Below, one piece after another: positions 48,951-60,861 of a stretch of 64,000 bases of DNA. Positions within the stretch are counted from its first letter, which is position 1. Every line of letters starts with the position of its first letter. The position numbers and the translations under genes are program-made. Below the pieces are notes generated by a model. It was not told the DNA's origin, did not search any database, and worked only from the letters and a program-made list of their open reading frames with translations. This DNA comes from Epithemia pelagica (lineage: Eukaryota > Bacillariophyta > Bacillariophyceae > Surirellales > Surirellaceae): NCBI GenBank assembly GCA_946965045.2, contig OX337232.1, positions 1,240,001 through 1,304,000 of the forward strand, given 5' to 3'.

Positions 48951-51900
48951 TCAAGATGTAACTTTGACCTTGCGAGCAAGTATGCTGGGTCTTTTGTTCT
49001 TTCCCGCAATTGCACGCGACCACAACGATGATGTCGACGACAAAGTCTTCGGCCCACCCGCTTTGATCTTGCGCACGTCGGATCCAAGGTTGCTGTATTG
49101 TTGATTCGAAGCTTTGCTGTTCCCAGAACGACTTCGACCGGACGACGAAGAAAAGCCAGCCATGGCCACGGGAGTAACTTTTCGAAAGACAGCTGCATCG
49201 CTTGATCGCCAGGACGTTACCAGACGGGGTTTGGTTCTTCGTCGACTTGCTTGTAATGCCAAACCCAAGGCACTGGTCTGGTTGTTCGTTCCACTCGACC
49301 CAGCCGCTGTTGCATGAGACGAATCGCTCGTGTGTCGAGCGCGCTTGTTCTGCGGCAAGGATGCAAAGGAGTCTCCAAACGAAGGAAATGACTGCTGACT
49401 AGACGATTGACTTCGTTTGCGAACCAAACCATTCTGTAAAACGAGGAAACAACGACATGAGATGATAGATTTGCTGTCGCTCGGAAGACAAATTGACATA
49501 CCTTCATGTTTTGCAATTCCCACCTAAGGCTTTGGTCTTCGTCAATAAGACGAGCCTGCGAGAATTCTTCTTCTTCTCCAAACTGTTCAATGAGGCGTTG
49601 CTTACGTGCTCGCTTAGCAAACCGCTTGGCAGCACGTTCCTGTTCTTGTTCTTCCTGCTCATGCTGGCTCTTTGCCGCCGTCGCAGAGGAATCTAAGACA
49701 TTCTCCTGGTCCTCTTCATCTTCGGAAAAGTTTTCTTCCAAGTTAACAGAGGAGCGATGCAAGAAGCGGTCCCTTAGCATCTTATCCACCAATGCGGCTT
49801 CATCTTCTTCGTCGTCGTTGTCGTTCTTGTCCTTTTTCTCTGATTTGCTTCCATCTCCATCTTGTTCTTCGTCCTCACTATCGAGCTCATCATCGTTGAG
49901 CAATCCAAGGCGTTTGGCGTCTTCTCGATTGTCTGCGGCCACAAGTTGATCAAAACGATGCACACCACGAACACCGGCACCACTACCAATGCCTCCTCGG
50001 CGACCATCGTACCCTTCCCGCATTCGACGAAGAACCTCTTTGTGCCGTTCTTTCTCTTCTTTGGCTTGAAGCTTTTTGCGGGCAGCTTCCCCTGCTTCTT
50101 CGTCTCCTTCATCGTCCGAGAGCTCATCAACTACACCCTCCAAATCGTCTTTGTCAATGGCACCGTGATCCTCCTCATCGTCTTCACCTTCTTTCTTCTT
50201 GCGCAGAGTAAAACCGAAATCCTCAAGGCCTGCCATCCCTTCCTCTTCTTCTTCGTCGGCCTCCTCTTCCACAAGTTCCCCTCGAGCGGCTTTGCGACGC
50301 TTGTCTTTCCGTGCCCTTATGGCATCTTGTTCAAGCACTGCTTTCCAACCTTGATTGCGAGGGCCTTTTGGCTTCTTGGATTCTTCACCCGATGCAGATT
50401 CATTGGTTTCCTCGGTGCGTTCTTTCGCTTCCGTCGTGTCATCCACGCCGATTTGCTTGGGAGAATTCTCGTTCACGTGACTGTTGGCCGCTGATTTTGA
50501 TTCCTCAGACCCCCTGTCGTGTTTCAACTGAGTGCCATCCTGTCCACTAACATCGGCAGTGTCTATTTTGTCATTGTCACTCAGTGTTTCTCCAGACTCG
50601 GGGATGGATTCGGAGTCCTCGTTTACAGCATCAACGTCGCGGTGCGAAGAGGCAGTGTTGGCCCGCGCGTCGTTGCTATTGGGCAAAAGAGTCTTGTCTT
50701 TTGACTCCGTGTAGTCGTTCTCAACAGAATCCATGATTTGTTCTGGGTCTAGTGATGAAGCTTGTGCTGGTTCGACTTGCTGCAGTTCCTTGGCCACTGC
50801 CATTTCCTCATTTTCTTCGTCGCCCATGTCTTTTTCAGCGTTGGGATTCATCGAATCTTTATCATTTTCCTTCTCATGGCTGGGATCGAATTCCAGCTCG
50901 GCTTCACTATCGTTGTCATCTTCCAGATCTTGCCCGTGTCGTTGCAATCGTTTCTGCAACTGCTGCTGGCGCTGTTGGATATTTGCCTGTTCAACTTGAA
51001 GGCAGGTCTGGCGTTTTTGCTCTTCCATGCTCTTGCAGTCCTGGACATGATCCTGCACACTGGTATAATTCAATTCTCGTGCCAGCCACCAATTGCCCAT
51101 TTGTCGTTGCTGTGTCTTTAACCTCTGTTGAAGAGCCGCTCGGCCACCGGCTGCCCTAATCTTGGCTGGAGACAAGGTGGTACTGCCTTCACTTCCATGG
51201 AGGAGCGCTCGGTTTGTTCCTTTTGGTTTGGAGGGCATCAAGGGAACACCTTTATCCGCCAAGGTAAGCAGTCCAAGTGCATGATTACGCTTCTGTGCAT
51301 CAAACAACACTGGAGGTGGCTTGTTACCGTCCGTCCCCGTCACAATGATTTCAATTTCTGACTCGTCACTGCTTCCACTGTCATCCGAGGAACCTCCTTT
51401 GGCGTCGTTCTCGACATCCTTTTCCTCATTATCACTATTTTGCATATCACCATGTTTCATACTATGAGGTTTCTTGTCGTCTTGTTCCGACACCGAAGTT
51501 TGAAGGACTTGAGCTTGAATAACGGCAAGCCGGGTTTGGGACAATTTGTCAACCAATTGAACTCGTTGCTCAAAACGATGGCGAATTTGTTCGTCCGTGT
51601 TGGTTTCGAGCTTGGCCGCAATTCGTTCTGCCCTGGATTCGTCTTGTTGCATGGCTTGCAATTCTTCGTTGCGGACCCGTAATTCGTCCAGACGAAGTTG
51701 TCGCAGCAGCTCGGCTTGCTTTCGCACAGCCTTGAGCTTCTTTTTCATTTGTTGTCGCTGCTCTCGGGTTGGCTTTTCTGAGTTAGGACTAGTCTTGTCG
51801 CTCTTCTTGGTCCGCGTCTTCTTTTTGCTGTGAGCGGCTTGGCTGCGTTTCTTTCCACCCCGAAGGCGTGCAGTACGAGGGGAATACTCCTCCTCAGAAT

Positions 51901-53104
51901 CTCCTTCTTCGTCGGCATCAAAGTCCGATTCTACCTCGTTCTCGTTACTGAGGCTTTCCTCCTCTTCGTCTTCTTGATCTTCTGCTTGCAAAGGTTGTAC
52001 CTTTTGTTGAATAAGTGCGATAAGACGATCCCGGACAACTTTCTTGTGCGCTTTGGTCAAAGTACAATCATACTCGGCTTCAATGGATTCCATGACCTCT
52101 TTGACCTTGACTTGTTTCAAATCCGTCACTTGCAGAAACAAGTGATCCACTGAAGTATGAAGTGCCTCCTCGTCCTGAATGATTTCGGCAGACGAAGCTG
52201 GTTCTTTGGCACGAGTCTCGGTCTTATTCTCGTCAAGGATCGTCTTGCTGTTATTGCTGGGATCTGTTCCAGGCGTTTGCTCTTTTATTTCAAGCTTTTC
52301 CTCTCGTTGACTAGCTTCGGACATCTGATTTTCGGACGGATTCTCCTCCTTCTCCATATCGACGTCTTTCATGCCTTCTGTATCACTGTCTTCTTGAGAA
52401 GACTGATCAAACATTTCATCGTGATTGACGTCGATCTCGGATGATACTTCTGGCTTCTCTGGAATATCACTTTCATCGTCCAAGGAAACACGCGAGACCA
52501 CATTGTGAGAGTCGCCAAAGTCCTCTTCGCCTTCATGCTCACTGGCATTATCTTCTTGCATAAGGTCCTGTTCTTCCTCTTCCATATCTTGGTTGCTTTC
52601 TTGGTGGTCCCCGCTCTCACTGGATACCCTACAAGTCAGGGTATCCTTGTTGTTGTCCGTGTCTTCCATAGAGGATGAATCGTTGGAGGAGGGAACAATT
52701 ACACTGGGCGAAGTCTCATGGGTCATAACGGGGCGTCTTCCAAAGGATTTTCGGACTTTGGTGGTACTCTGACTGGTTTGGCTCTTGTTTGGAGGGGAAT
52801 CAGAATCTTTGGCTGCCGCAAAATCCTCCATCCATGACGAGGACTCTAGTAGACGCGAAAAGGTTGTTTTTGTTGGTCCCTGTGTGGACTCTGGGACCGT
52901 CTCGTCGGTTCCCGGTTCCTCTACCACCCGTTGTGGATTGTTTCCTCGTTCCCAACCGGGAAGACTGACTTCATCATTGTCGCTCTTGTCGGTCGTGCAA
53001 CTACGTGACCCCTGCAAAATCTCTGAACCCTCCATGAGGGTGTCATGCGGTTCCTGACATGAAGGGCTCCTGGAATCAAATGTAGCCGCCGATGTGGTCG
53101 TCAT
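48951..53104 (-). CDS. Mrc1/Claspin-like replication checkpoint mediator
   Basis: Exons are 49502-53104 and 48951-49433 (intron 49434-49501, 68 bp, GTATGT...TACAG), giving 1,361 residues from the ATG at 53102-53104. Almost the whole protein is highly acidic and disordered with many SQ/TQ and SD/SE motifs, which are ATM/ATR-type phosphorylation sites. Around residues 970-1100 lies a segment typical of Mrc1/Claspin: LVEEEADEEEEEGMAGLEDFGF and later VLRRMREGYDGRRGG. The C-terminal exon is Ser/Arg-rich (NGLVRKRSQSS, SSSGRSRSG). Mrc1/Claspin travels with the fork, binding Tof1-Csm3 and polymerase epsilon, and relays ATR signals to the effector kinase. Divergent from DPH4. Confidence 0.7.
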
Positions 53105-53367
53105 GGTGGATAGAACCCTGACACAAGAACAACCAATCCACAAAAAATGGAATCCACCTTCTCGCGCTCTTTCCGCAAGGAGTGCTTGCGTTTGCCCGCT
53201 TCTATTGTATCGTACAAACAATAATGCCCGCGATACAAAGTGCGAGCATGCCAGGTAGGTCAACATTCTGATTTTGGCGCGCTCATCCATATGGTCTGTC
53301 CATATGGTCTGTCCGTCGAATCATCACCTAAGTCTGGGTTCTTCCGGGACTGCCCGGTCCAACGACG

Positions 53368-53952
53368 ATGACGACAACACAAACATCTATTCCAACGATC
53401 ATCATTTCCATTTCCACTTGCACTGAACCATTACTCATGAGGCAAAACGAGGAACCGTCCTCCTCTTCTGCTGATGCCGCTGTGTTCTCAATTCGTTGTC
53501 CGTATGACGTGTTAGGCATTCCTTCCACGGCCACGGCGGAGGAAATCAAGGCGGCCTATCATTTCATGGCACGGCAATATCATCCCGACAAAACAAAGAG
53601 TTCCGACAATGAAACGTTTGTTCAAATCCAAAACGCATGGGAATGTTTGAACAGTTCTCGGAGACGTCAAGAATATGATCAACGATTGCACATTCAACAA
53701 GCACAAGATCGACTACGCCACGGCTCCTCGGCCATTCGTTTGCAAATGGAGGATTGTCACCATATACGCGACGAAGACGACGGAAGCGATGAACTCATAT
53801 TGGTCCACACGTGTCGATGTGGTTGTGTACTCGAAGTCCAGGGAGATGAAGATGATGATGATGGCGACGACAGTTCGTTCTATGAAAAGTACATTGTCGA
53901 ATGTCCGAGCTGCAGTCTCGTCTACAACACCATTGATCTCGAAGGACAATGA
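53368..53952 (+). CDS. DPH4: DPH4/DNAJC24: J-domain protein of diphthamide synthesis
   Basis: The protein has 194 residues (a shorter start at 53437 is possible). A J domain spans about 47-110 with YDVLGIPSTATAEEIKAAYHFMARQYHPDK (the HPD motif) and FVQIQNAWECLN. It is followed by a CSL-type zinc finger (DPH-type metal-binding): CRCGC at about 151, a DDDDGDD insertion, and CPSC near residue 182. DPH4 supports electron transfer to Dph1-Dph2 in the first step of diphthamide formation on EF2, in the cytosol. The pairing of J domain and CSL finger is diagnostic. Confidence 0.9.
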   Translation: MTTTQTSIPTIIISISTCTEPLLMRQNEEPSSSSADAAVFSIRCPYDVLGIPSTATAEEIKAAYHFMARQYHPDKTKSSDNETFVQIQNAWECLNSSRRRQEYDQRLHIQQAQDRLRHGSSAIRLQMEDCHHIRDEDDGSDELILVHTCRCGCVLEVQGDEDDDDGDDSSFYEKYIVECPSCSLVYNTIDLEGQ

Positions 53953-54536
53953 TGATACGCAATCGAAATTGAAACAGCATACTTCTGGCTTTTTCTTGTG
54001 CCAAATTAGGCCCACGTATGGATAATGCTGTTTCATTTCCTCAACGGAACCCAATTGCCCATCTCAGGCTGGCGTCGGAACTACATTGCGTTTTCGTAGA
54101 GACGAAAACTATGCCAAACACTTCGACGCCACACGTCCTGAATGTTTACGGCATTAGAGGCCGGTGAATGTTCAAAGGTTTCCGATAACTTGCACCAAGC
54201 TCACATGTACATTCCTCGAAGAACTCCTTCAACGTTTTTATCTTGAGATTGAGATGGGTTGTGCTCAAATCTGGCTCTCCACGTCGAGTGGAAGTTCGTT
54301 CGCTAGTGCTATCAGTACATAATCCCTCAAAGGCAAATCGTCCTCATCTAGAAGTGTTCTTGCCCTTTGTCCTGCCTCGGGCACGAAACCCTATAACCGC
54401 CATAGCCAACTGAGCTATTCATTCTACCTTTACTATGTCTCTAGTAGAAATTCTTCGAGTCGCGGTAAGATCGCAGATTCTTGTTCCTCCTGAACCATCA
54501 AAAAGATATATCCAAACGTGACATCTTCATTCAACC

Positions 54537-55983
54537 ATGAGAAACATGTTGCCACTTTGGTTGTATTACTGCGCGATTCTCTACGTGGATGTACCCTCGG
54601 TGGTGGGCGGATTTGGTGGACCAGCCATTTTCGCACGAGACAGCAACCGACAATGGACATGGACAACGACGCCAACACGGAGCCAATCGACCTTGCTGTG
54701 GTCCACTACGTCGAGCGACTTACCCAAGGTGTTTATTGATGGTGAAGCAGGAACGACGGGACTTCAAGTAAGGGATCGTCTTGGTTCCAGGAAAGATATT
54801 GAACTTCTCTCAATTCCGGACGATTTGCGAAAAGATGATGAAACGCGAAAGGAAATGATCAATAAGGCGGATGTCGTCATTCTCTGTAAGTCATTATTCA
54901 CGCAAGGAGATCTATATCGGTACGCCGTGGAATGAACTGGTGCAAAGTGCTCTGAGTGCTCCCGTGTTGTGGTAGAAACCTTCTCGTCTTACAACCACTG
55001 ACCTGGTACAATTTTTTCGCATGTGCAATGCCTACTAGGTCTCCCGGATGCCGCATCCATAGAAGCTGCCTCGTGGGTGGAACCGGAAAATGACCGAACT
55101 GTGTTGATTGACGCATCGACTGCCTTTCGTGTTGACGACGACTGGGTGTATGGATTTCCAGGTGAGTCTAGCGTGCAATGGGTTGACTGGTCGTTCGGGT
55201 CTTGCACTCTATGAACAGGATGCTCGTGGTGAGGCGGACAACCACTGCCTTTGGATGATGCTGACATGTGTGTTCCCTTTGGCATGTGTGCGGTCAGAAC
55301 TCTCCAAAGAACAGCGACAAGCGTTGCAGAAATCCAAACGGATATCCAACCCTGGTTGTTATCCGACCGGCTTTATTTCCTTGACCCGACCCTTGTTTGA
55401 TGCGGGCATACTCAAGGAGGGGACACCCGTAACAGTCAATGCCATTTCAGGTTATTCGGGTGGCGGTAAAGCTCTCATGAAGGTTTTTGAAGATGAGGAT
55501 CACGAACCTTGGGGTACCTATGGATTGACCTTGAAACACAAACACTTGCCGGAAATGGCCAAGTACAGTGGCCTCCAAACCAAACCAATTTTCCAACCAG
55601 CCGTGGCAAGCTTTGCACAGGGCATGGTGGTGTCGGTTCCCTTGCATTATCAATGGTTGAATCCAACCAACAAGGATGGAACCGCCACGACTGGGGCTCT
55701 CATTCACGAAACCCTGGCCCAGCACTATGAGGACAGTAACTTTGTACAAGTCATGCCCTTGGGTATGGATCCCGAGGTGCAAGAGCTGCTGGAACGAGGA
55801 GCCTTTTTGGCTCCTGAAGCCTTAAGCAATACGAATCAAATGCAACTCTTTGTTTTCCCCAACGACGACGATGGACAAGTTTTGCTTTGTGCGCGATTGG
55901 ATAATTTGGGCAAGGGAGCCAGTGGAGCGGCCGTGCAAAATATGAATATTGCATTGGGATTGGAAGAAACTACAGGGCTCTAG
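54537..55983 (+). CDS. argC: N-acetyl-gamma-glutamyl-phosphate reductase, short type, plastid-targeted
   Basis: Three exons (54537-54885, 55039-55161, 55298-55983) with introns of 153 and 136 bp give 385 residues. The joins rebuild DVVILCLPDAAS and [15 protein letters not shown], both conserved. The enzyme reduces N-acetylglutamyl phosphate to the semialdehyde with NADPH in arginine and ornithine synthesis. It is of the shorter bacterial type: [12 protein letters not shown] for NADPH binding, catalytic Cys in [18 protein letters not shown] and HKHLPEM. The first 60 residues contain a hydrophobic signal stretch ending in [11 protein letters not shown], with an aromatic residue after the cleavage region, so plastid import is likely. 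Confidence 0.92.
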
Positions 55984-56192
55984 AACGCACCAGCCAACTT
56001 TAATGTCGCAAAAACTAGTTGGAACTGCAATCTGGCAGGCGAGGTGCACTACCTTTTCGATCTGGGTCCACATGGACTTTGTGACGGTAGACTGTTAAGC
56101 TATAATCCCTTGAATTTGAACATCGGTGTTTCTTTCCAAACTTTAAAAGGCTGTGTTACTGTTTGACCTTGCTCTTTCCCAGTAGGTTGCTA

Positions 56193-56888
56193 TCACGTGG
56201 TGGAAGGCGGTGGGAGCAACGCCTTGAGACGTTCCAAGGCAAGTGTCGCCTCGTGCGCCAATTCCCAAAGACCTTGTTCTTGGAGACAGGATTTGAAAAT
56301 GGCCATTTTCACGACACTGTGTTTCCCAGCCGCTCGTTCAATGGCCTTGATGCGATTGAACAGGGCCTTGTCGGTCATGGTTTGGATACGCTTCTGACAA
56401 TGTTCGTAGGTGGCGGTAGGATTTTCGTGAGCCGCTCGTTGTTCCGCGTGCGACAATTGGGCATACTCCACGGCTCGTTGTTGCCGTACCGCACGACATT
56501 CTCGAATTTGTTCTTGACGAAGGTCCTCCAAGGAAGTACTAAGATTTGGGTCCTTCTCCCTGTCTGGTTCTGGTCGTACACTGTCCTGAGGTGTCAATCC
56601 CTGGATGCGCCGTGACGTTCGACGTTGTGGAGCATCATCTGGTTGTTTCGACGAGGATGGAGATAAGGGTCGTTTGCTCTTCTTGTTCGTTTTCGTATCC
56701 GCCCTTTGATTCGTCGCAACAGCTGCCTTGTTGTTGGATTCCAGTTGTTCGGAGAATGAAATGAGACCCAATTCCCTCAAACGGGCATTGTTGCGCTCAA
56801 TGTTGCGCAGGCGTTGCAACTCATAGTCACTCATTCCAGATTGTGGCGACGATGAAGACGCGGAGGAGGAGGAAGTTGATTTGCCCAT
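56193..56888 (-). CDS. Small basic protein with N-terminal SDYELQRLRNIERNNARLRELGL motif
   Basis: The protein has 231 residues from ATG at 56886-56888; the longer frame has no ATG in good position. Near residue 20 it carries YELQRLRNIERNNARLRELGL (residues about 21-42). This helix motif occurs at the start of many plant and algal nuclear proteins such as WDR76-like factors. The middle is Lys/Ser-rich (KTNKKSKRPLSPSSS, RRTSRRIQGLTP) and suggests a nuclear location. The C-terminal half is helical with no recognised domain. Function unknown; it is divergent from KTI12. Confidence 0.65.
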   Translation of the reverse strand: MGKSTSSSSASSSSPQSGMSDYELQRLRNIERNNARLRELGLISFSEQLESNNKAAVATNQRADTKTNKKSKRPLSPSSSKQPDDAPQRRTSRRIQGLTPQDSVRPEPDREKDPNLSTSLEDLRQEQIRECRAVRQQRAVEYAQLSHAEQRAAHENPTATYEHCQKRIQTMTDKALFNRIKAIERAAGKHSVVKMAIFKSCLQEQGLWELAHEATLALERLKALLPPPSTT

Positions 56889-57142
56889 CCTGTACGAATC
56901 TGGTGGAGCGCACTGCCTTCTTTCTTCTTTGGCCCAAGCGCCATGGTCGTTCAAAGCAGTAAACGCGACCAATTAAATTCCCGCCAATTTGCTTCCGAGT
57001 GCGACCGGAGGGCAATTGTGAATGCCTCATAACCTCATCCTGAGTACTGCGACCAACCAGTCGCCATGCGTCCAGGGCATGCATGCAAATTTCATGGCAA
57101 TGGGCAAATGGCAACCCGTCCGCGCCTTTTGAAATTTAGACC

Positions 57143-58612
57143 ATGCCCTGTTTGGTATTGACCGGTCATCCTTGCGCAGGCAAGACGACCTTGGCTCATG
57201 TCATTGCCGATCGTGCCAAGAGCCACTTTGGCATCACCAAGGTGGAGATCATTAGTGAAGGGACGGCCTGTCCCAATCAAAGTCGACAGGACTGTTATAG
57301 TACCTCACAAGCCGAAAAGGTAACACGAGGAGCACTCAAGGCCAGTCTGGATCGAGCCCTCTTAGATACAGGCAGCAGCAGCAGCAGCAGTAATCAAGCC
57401 AAACAACAACAGCAACACTTGGACCAAAACAAGGACGGTGGACACGACACTACGACGAACACTGCATCCTCCACGTTGGTGATTTTGGATTCGTTAAATT
57501 ACATCAAAGGCTTTCGATACGAACTGTATTGTTTGAGCAAGGCAGCCCAACAACAACATGGAGTGGTCTGGGTCTTGAATTCCTTGGACGTGGCCAAGGA
57601 ATGGAATCGACAACGATTGGAGGCCGAAACAGATTCCTCCTACAGTATGGAATTACTGGACGAATTGGTCCTGCGCTTTGAACCTCCCGATGAACGGAAT
57701 CGGTGGGATCGGCCCTTGTTTTGTATCGACGTGCAACCCGAAAACACGCAATCTAGTACTGGTAATACAACAACAACAACGACCAGCACTGTATCCTCGC
57801 AACAAGCATTGGAAAAGTCCGTCTATAACATGCATGAACTCTCATCAGTACTCAATACCAACGAAACAAACACTCAGACTCCTCCTACGAATACCGAGAA
57901 TGTTGGACCTTCCAGTTCCGTCAAGAAAGTACCCAAGGCTCGTTTCAAACGGGCCAAAAAGAAGACGGAAGCCGCTGCCACAAATTCAACAAAAGCTCCA
58001 GGACTAGGGAATGACACTCCATCTGCGGTATCTGGAGATTCACCCGCACCAAACGGCCAAACTCAAGATCCTGTTACGAATGACAAAATTGGCGAGACGT
58101 CACAACCACCGTCCACCACGATGAGACGAAAAACGGTACAAGAACAAGTGGATGCCATGTTGCAACAGTTTCTACAATCTACGCAACCATTGCAACAGGG
58201 CATGTCGACCCAGCAACACTTGGCCCATTCCAATGCAAATTTGATGCACTTGTTGGACCATGTCACTCAACAAGTCTGCCGTGCCATTGTGGCGAGGCGA
58301 TCCACACCCGACTCATCGACAGAGCCCTCTACAGGCACTGCATGCGATATGACCACGTTATCTGTTCGGTTACCTGCAGCGTCTTCTTCATCTCATGAAA
58401 ACGTAGTAAACGTCCAATTGGATCGTCGCTTGCTGTCCCATACCGAACAATTACAACCTTGGCGACGTCAATACTTGAAATGGTGTACGAATCATCCGCC
58501 CCCAAGTGGCAATTCCCAATTGGCTCAAGAATTTTGCAATTACTTGCAAGTACAAGTTGCGTCGTCGGATGACCACAGCGGAAACATTCGAAATTCTGTT
58601 ACATTGACATGA
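57143..58612 (+). CDS. KTI12: KTI12, Elongator-associated P-loop ATPase
   Basis: The protein has 489 residues in one exon. The P-loop GHPCAGKTT (8-16) is followed by SRGALKASLDRALL-type sequence (TRGALKASLDRALL), LVILDSLNYIKGFRYELYCLSKAA and WVLNSLDVAKEWN, the standard KTI12/PSTK-like order. KTI12 binds tRNA and works with Elongator in wobble-uridine modification. The protein is longer than the roughly 300 residues of yeast KTI12 because of Gln/Ser/His-rich runs (75-105) and a Thr/Asn/Pro-rich insert (about 210-330), plus a C-terminal extension similar to KTI12 ends (VRLPAASS...WRRQYLKW). Confidence 0.88.
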   Translation: MPCLVLTGHPCAGKTTLAHVIADRAKSHFGITKVEIISEGTACPNQSRQDCYSTSQAEKVTRGALKASLDRALLDTGSSSSSSNQAKQQQQHLDQNKDGGHDTTTNTASSTLVILDSLNYIKGFRYELYCLSKAAQQQHGVVWVLNSLDVAKEWNRQRLEAETDSSYSMELLDELVLRFEPPDERNRWDRPLFCIDVQPENTQSSTGNTTTTTTSTVSSQQALEKSVYNMHELSSVLNTNETNTQTPPTNTENVGPSSSVKKVPKARFKRAKKKTEAAATNSTKAPGLGNDTPSAVSGDSPAPNGQTQDPVTNDKIGETSQPPSTTMRRKTVQEQVDAMLQQFLQSTQPLQQGMSTQQHLAHSNANLMHLLDHVTQQVCRAIVARRSTPDSSTEPSTGTACDMTTLSVRLPAASSSSHENVVNVQLDRRLLSHTEQLQPWRRQYLKWCTNHPPPSGNSQLAQEFCNYLQVQVASSDDHSGNIRNSVTLT

Positions 58613-58788
58613 GATTGGGGGTTGACGTAGGTTTGTTGTACTGCTGGATGAGTGCGCTCTCCCCCTTTTGGATGTTGTTTGCCAAAAATCTGCTTAGTAC
58701 TTTCCAAAGAATGATTGAATCAAACTCGGGGATATGAGATAAGGGGCCTTTTCCTCTAGTGACACGAACATTCCTGTGATGGAGTCAT

Positions 58789-60252
58789 TTATTTTCTGCG
58801 TTTGGTGGCTCGCTTGGGAAGGAGGTCCAAGGAATCGACAGTACTTCCCGTCCGATTGCTATCACTGTCCTCGTCGTCGTCACGATTGTATCGTCGACTT
58901 CGTTTCCTTCGACTATCATCACGTCTTCGTCTTGGCCTGTCATCTTCGTCATGATGCCGATGACTTTTCTTCCTATCGTTTTCTGGTTCCTGTGATTCAC
59001 CGTTGGGGGCCTTTTGAGGATGATCCTGACTTTCTTCTTCCTTTTCCTTGGTACTTTCTTTCCTTGGTCTTTGATGCTTTCGCCGACTGTGTCTCTTCGT
59101 CCTATTGCTTCGTCGATGACGATCCCGTCGACGAAGTCGTTCTTGGGAATCATTCGCACTGTCTGTGCTACTAATAGAACTATCGTCGTCACTGTAATTG
59201 CTACTACTGCTGTAGTAGCGACGTCGTTTGGCCTTTTTTGTTCTCTTTTTCTTTCGTTTCTTTTTCTTGTGGTCCTTGTTGGAGGATGGTTTCCGGTCGA
59301 TACTCGAAGCCTCGGCATTGTGTGTCTCGACAATAGTTTCCAATGCCCGTTCAGCTTGTACATCTTGTAAGGCTGATATTGATTTGTGCGTTCGGCGACC
59401 CACAACGTGTTCTGGATGCCGCTTTTGTTGTTCTTGTTGCTGCTGTTGGTCCAGTAGTTTTTGAACTTGTTCGAGATACAAGATTGCTTTCGAATGATGA
59501 GGGTGTTGGTGCAGAGCGGTTTGTAACGAAGTCACGGCTTTGGAATACTCCTGTTGTTGATTGGCTTGTAGCAAAGCCAAGGCAATCCACAAATCCACAT
59601 GATGGGGATCCACTTGCAACCCTTGTCTATACCAGTTTTCTGCAGCAGTGATGTTGACCTCGTTGCTCTCCTCATTGATGGGATTGCTTGCTTTTAATGA
59701 TGCCACAATGAAACGCCCTTGTTCCAAACAGGATTGACAAAAGGCCTCATGTTGTCGTTCTCGTAAATCCAAGTATGATTCGGTCGGAAAGAACGACGAG
59801 GATGTTGTATATGTAGATAGCTCTGGTACAACAACCACATCATCTATCTCCTCTCCAGTTTTGTGAGGACCATCCAACGATTGCTTGTCAGTTGCTGTGA
59901 TGGGATCTTCGCCTGCTTTTGTTCGAGTGGTATTATCACTCTGGTCTGGATGTTGTGGCGGATCCTTCCCAGGCTCGCGAATCACATGGAGTGTCCAAGG
60001 AAGCCAGTGCGGAGGTGGCTCTTTCTCTGAATTCTTCTCTGCTTGAGATTCATGTTCGGACTGGGCTTCACGATCAAACCGTTTCACGACAGATGGATCC
60101 AATAACAGTTGATTGATCTGATCTTCTTGTCTCGATCCTTCCAATTCTTCTTTACAAGCGTCGTCCTTTTCATTTTGACCCAACGAAGAAGACGCTGCAT
60201 GAGTCCTTTGTGAGCTTGAGACTTTACATTCATCCATGGTTGTCTCATTCAT
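58789..60252 (-). CDS. TPR-containing protein with RS/KR-rich tail (TTC14-like)
   Basis: The protein has 487 residues. Its N-terminal third is Gln/Glu/Asp-rich. Residues about 210-290 contain two or three TPR-like units (NWYRQGLQVDPHHVDLWIALALLQ, AVTSLQTALHQHPHHSKAILYLEQVQKLL). The rest is strongly basic and Ser/Arg/Lys-rich (HKKKKRKKKRTKKAKRRR, RRRDRHRRSNRTKRHSRRK) with an acidic spacer. Such RS-type tails occur in splicing-related proteins. The TPR plus tail layout resembles TTC14, but this is an architectural match only. It is divergent from the gamma-CA-like gene. Confidence 0.65.
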   Translation of the reverse strand: MNETTMDECKVSSSQRTHAASSSLGQNEKDDACKEELEGSRQEDQINQLLLDPSVVKRFDREAQSEHESQAEKNSEKEPPPHWLPWTLHVIREPGKDPPQHPDQSDNTTRTKAGEDPITATDKQSLDGPHKTGEEIDDVVVVPELSTYTTSSSFFPTESYLDLRERQHEAFCQSCLEQGRFIVASLKASNPINEESNEVNITAAENWYRQGLQVDPHHVDLWIALALLQANQQQEYSKAVTSLQTALHQHPHHSKAILYLEQVQKLLDQQQQQEQQKRHPEHVVGRRTHKSISALQDVQAERALETIVETHNAEASSIDRKPSSNKDHKKKKRKKKRTKKAKRRRYYSSSSNYSDDDSSISSTDSANDSQERLRRRDRHRRSNRTKRHSRRKHQRPRKESTKEKEEESQDHPQKAPNGESQEPENDRKKSHRHHDEDDRPRRRRDDSRRKRSRRYNRDDDEDSDSNRTGSTVDSLDLLPKRATKRRK

Positions 60253-60861
60253 GGTGATTGGATTGTGTTATGTTTGTGATCTTTTCTTCGAAACAAGAGA
60301 CTCGTGGTCCACGATGGTCGGTGATTTCCTGAAACATCTAGCTCCGCAATATCAAGCCAGGACGATCACTGTCAATTATTCTCTTTATGAGGCTACTTGC
60401 TAGTTCGTGATGAGCCGCTTTGTGCGAAAGATGATGTCATTGTGGGAATGGCTCATTCCACTTTCATCTTTGTCCTGATGCAATAGGATTGGGGATTTCT
60501 CTCTTTAATCATTGAACGCTTGGTAGTCAAAACCATTTTATCATTTTTACCTGGATTTCAAATACTCTCTAGTGGTTGGATTCGATCATCAATCTAATCC
60601 AATCAATCAATTGAATTTCGAAGCTCGAAGAAGGAGAGAGCCGCTGAACCACACAAGCCCATTGTGGATATACAAAAGGAGGAGACCCTTGAATACAACA
60701 GAAAAGCAACGGATAGGACAACCGGTCGCGAAGAGAGATCTTGTCGACTTGTAAGAGTGTGTCTCTCTGGTTCATTCTCTTGTGAGCCATATACTTGGCG
60801 GATATTCTTTTGTTGTCATTCCTCCATCACTCAACCCTCGTTCTAAAACGGTATTCCGATC
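60253..60861. other. Divergent intergenic region of the TPR and gamma-CA-like genes
   Basis: A 600-bp stretch with no protein-like ORF. It contains both promoters and 5' UTRs. No motif assigned. Confidence 0.45.

Noticed and set aside
49506-50494. Long Ser/Phe/Leu-rich forward frames opposite the Mrc1-like gene
   Set aside because: They are shadows of the acidic Glu/Asp-rich coding sequence on the minus strand.
54350-54420. Possible tRNA on the minus strand (TAGCTCAGTTGG D-arm-like sequence)
   Set aside because: No proper T-arm (GTTCRANNC) or acceptor pairing could be formed, so it is not called a tRNA gene.
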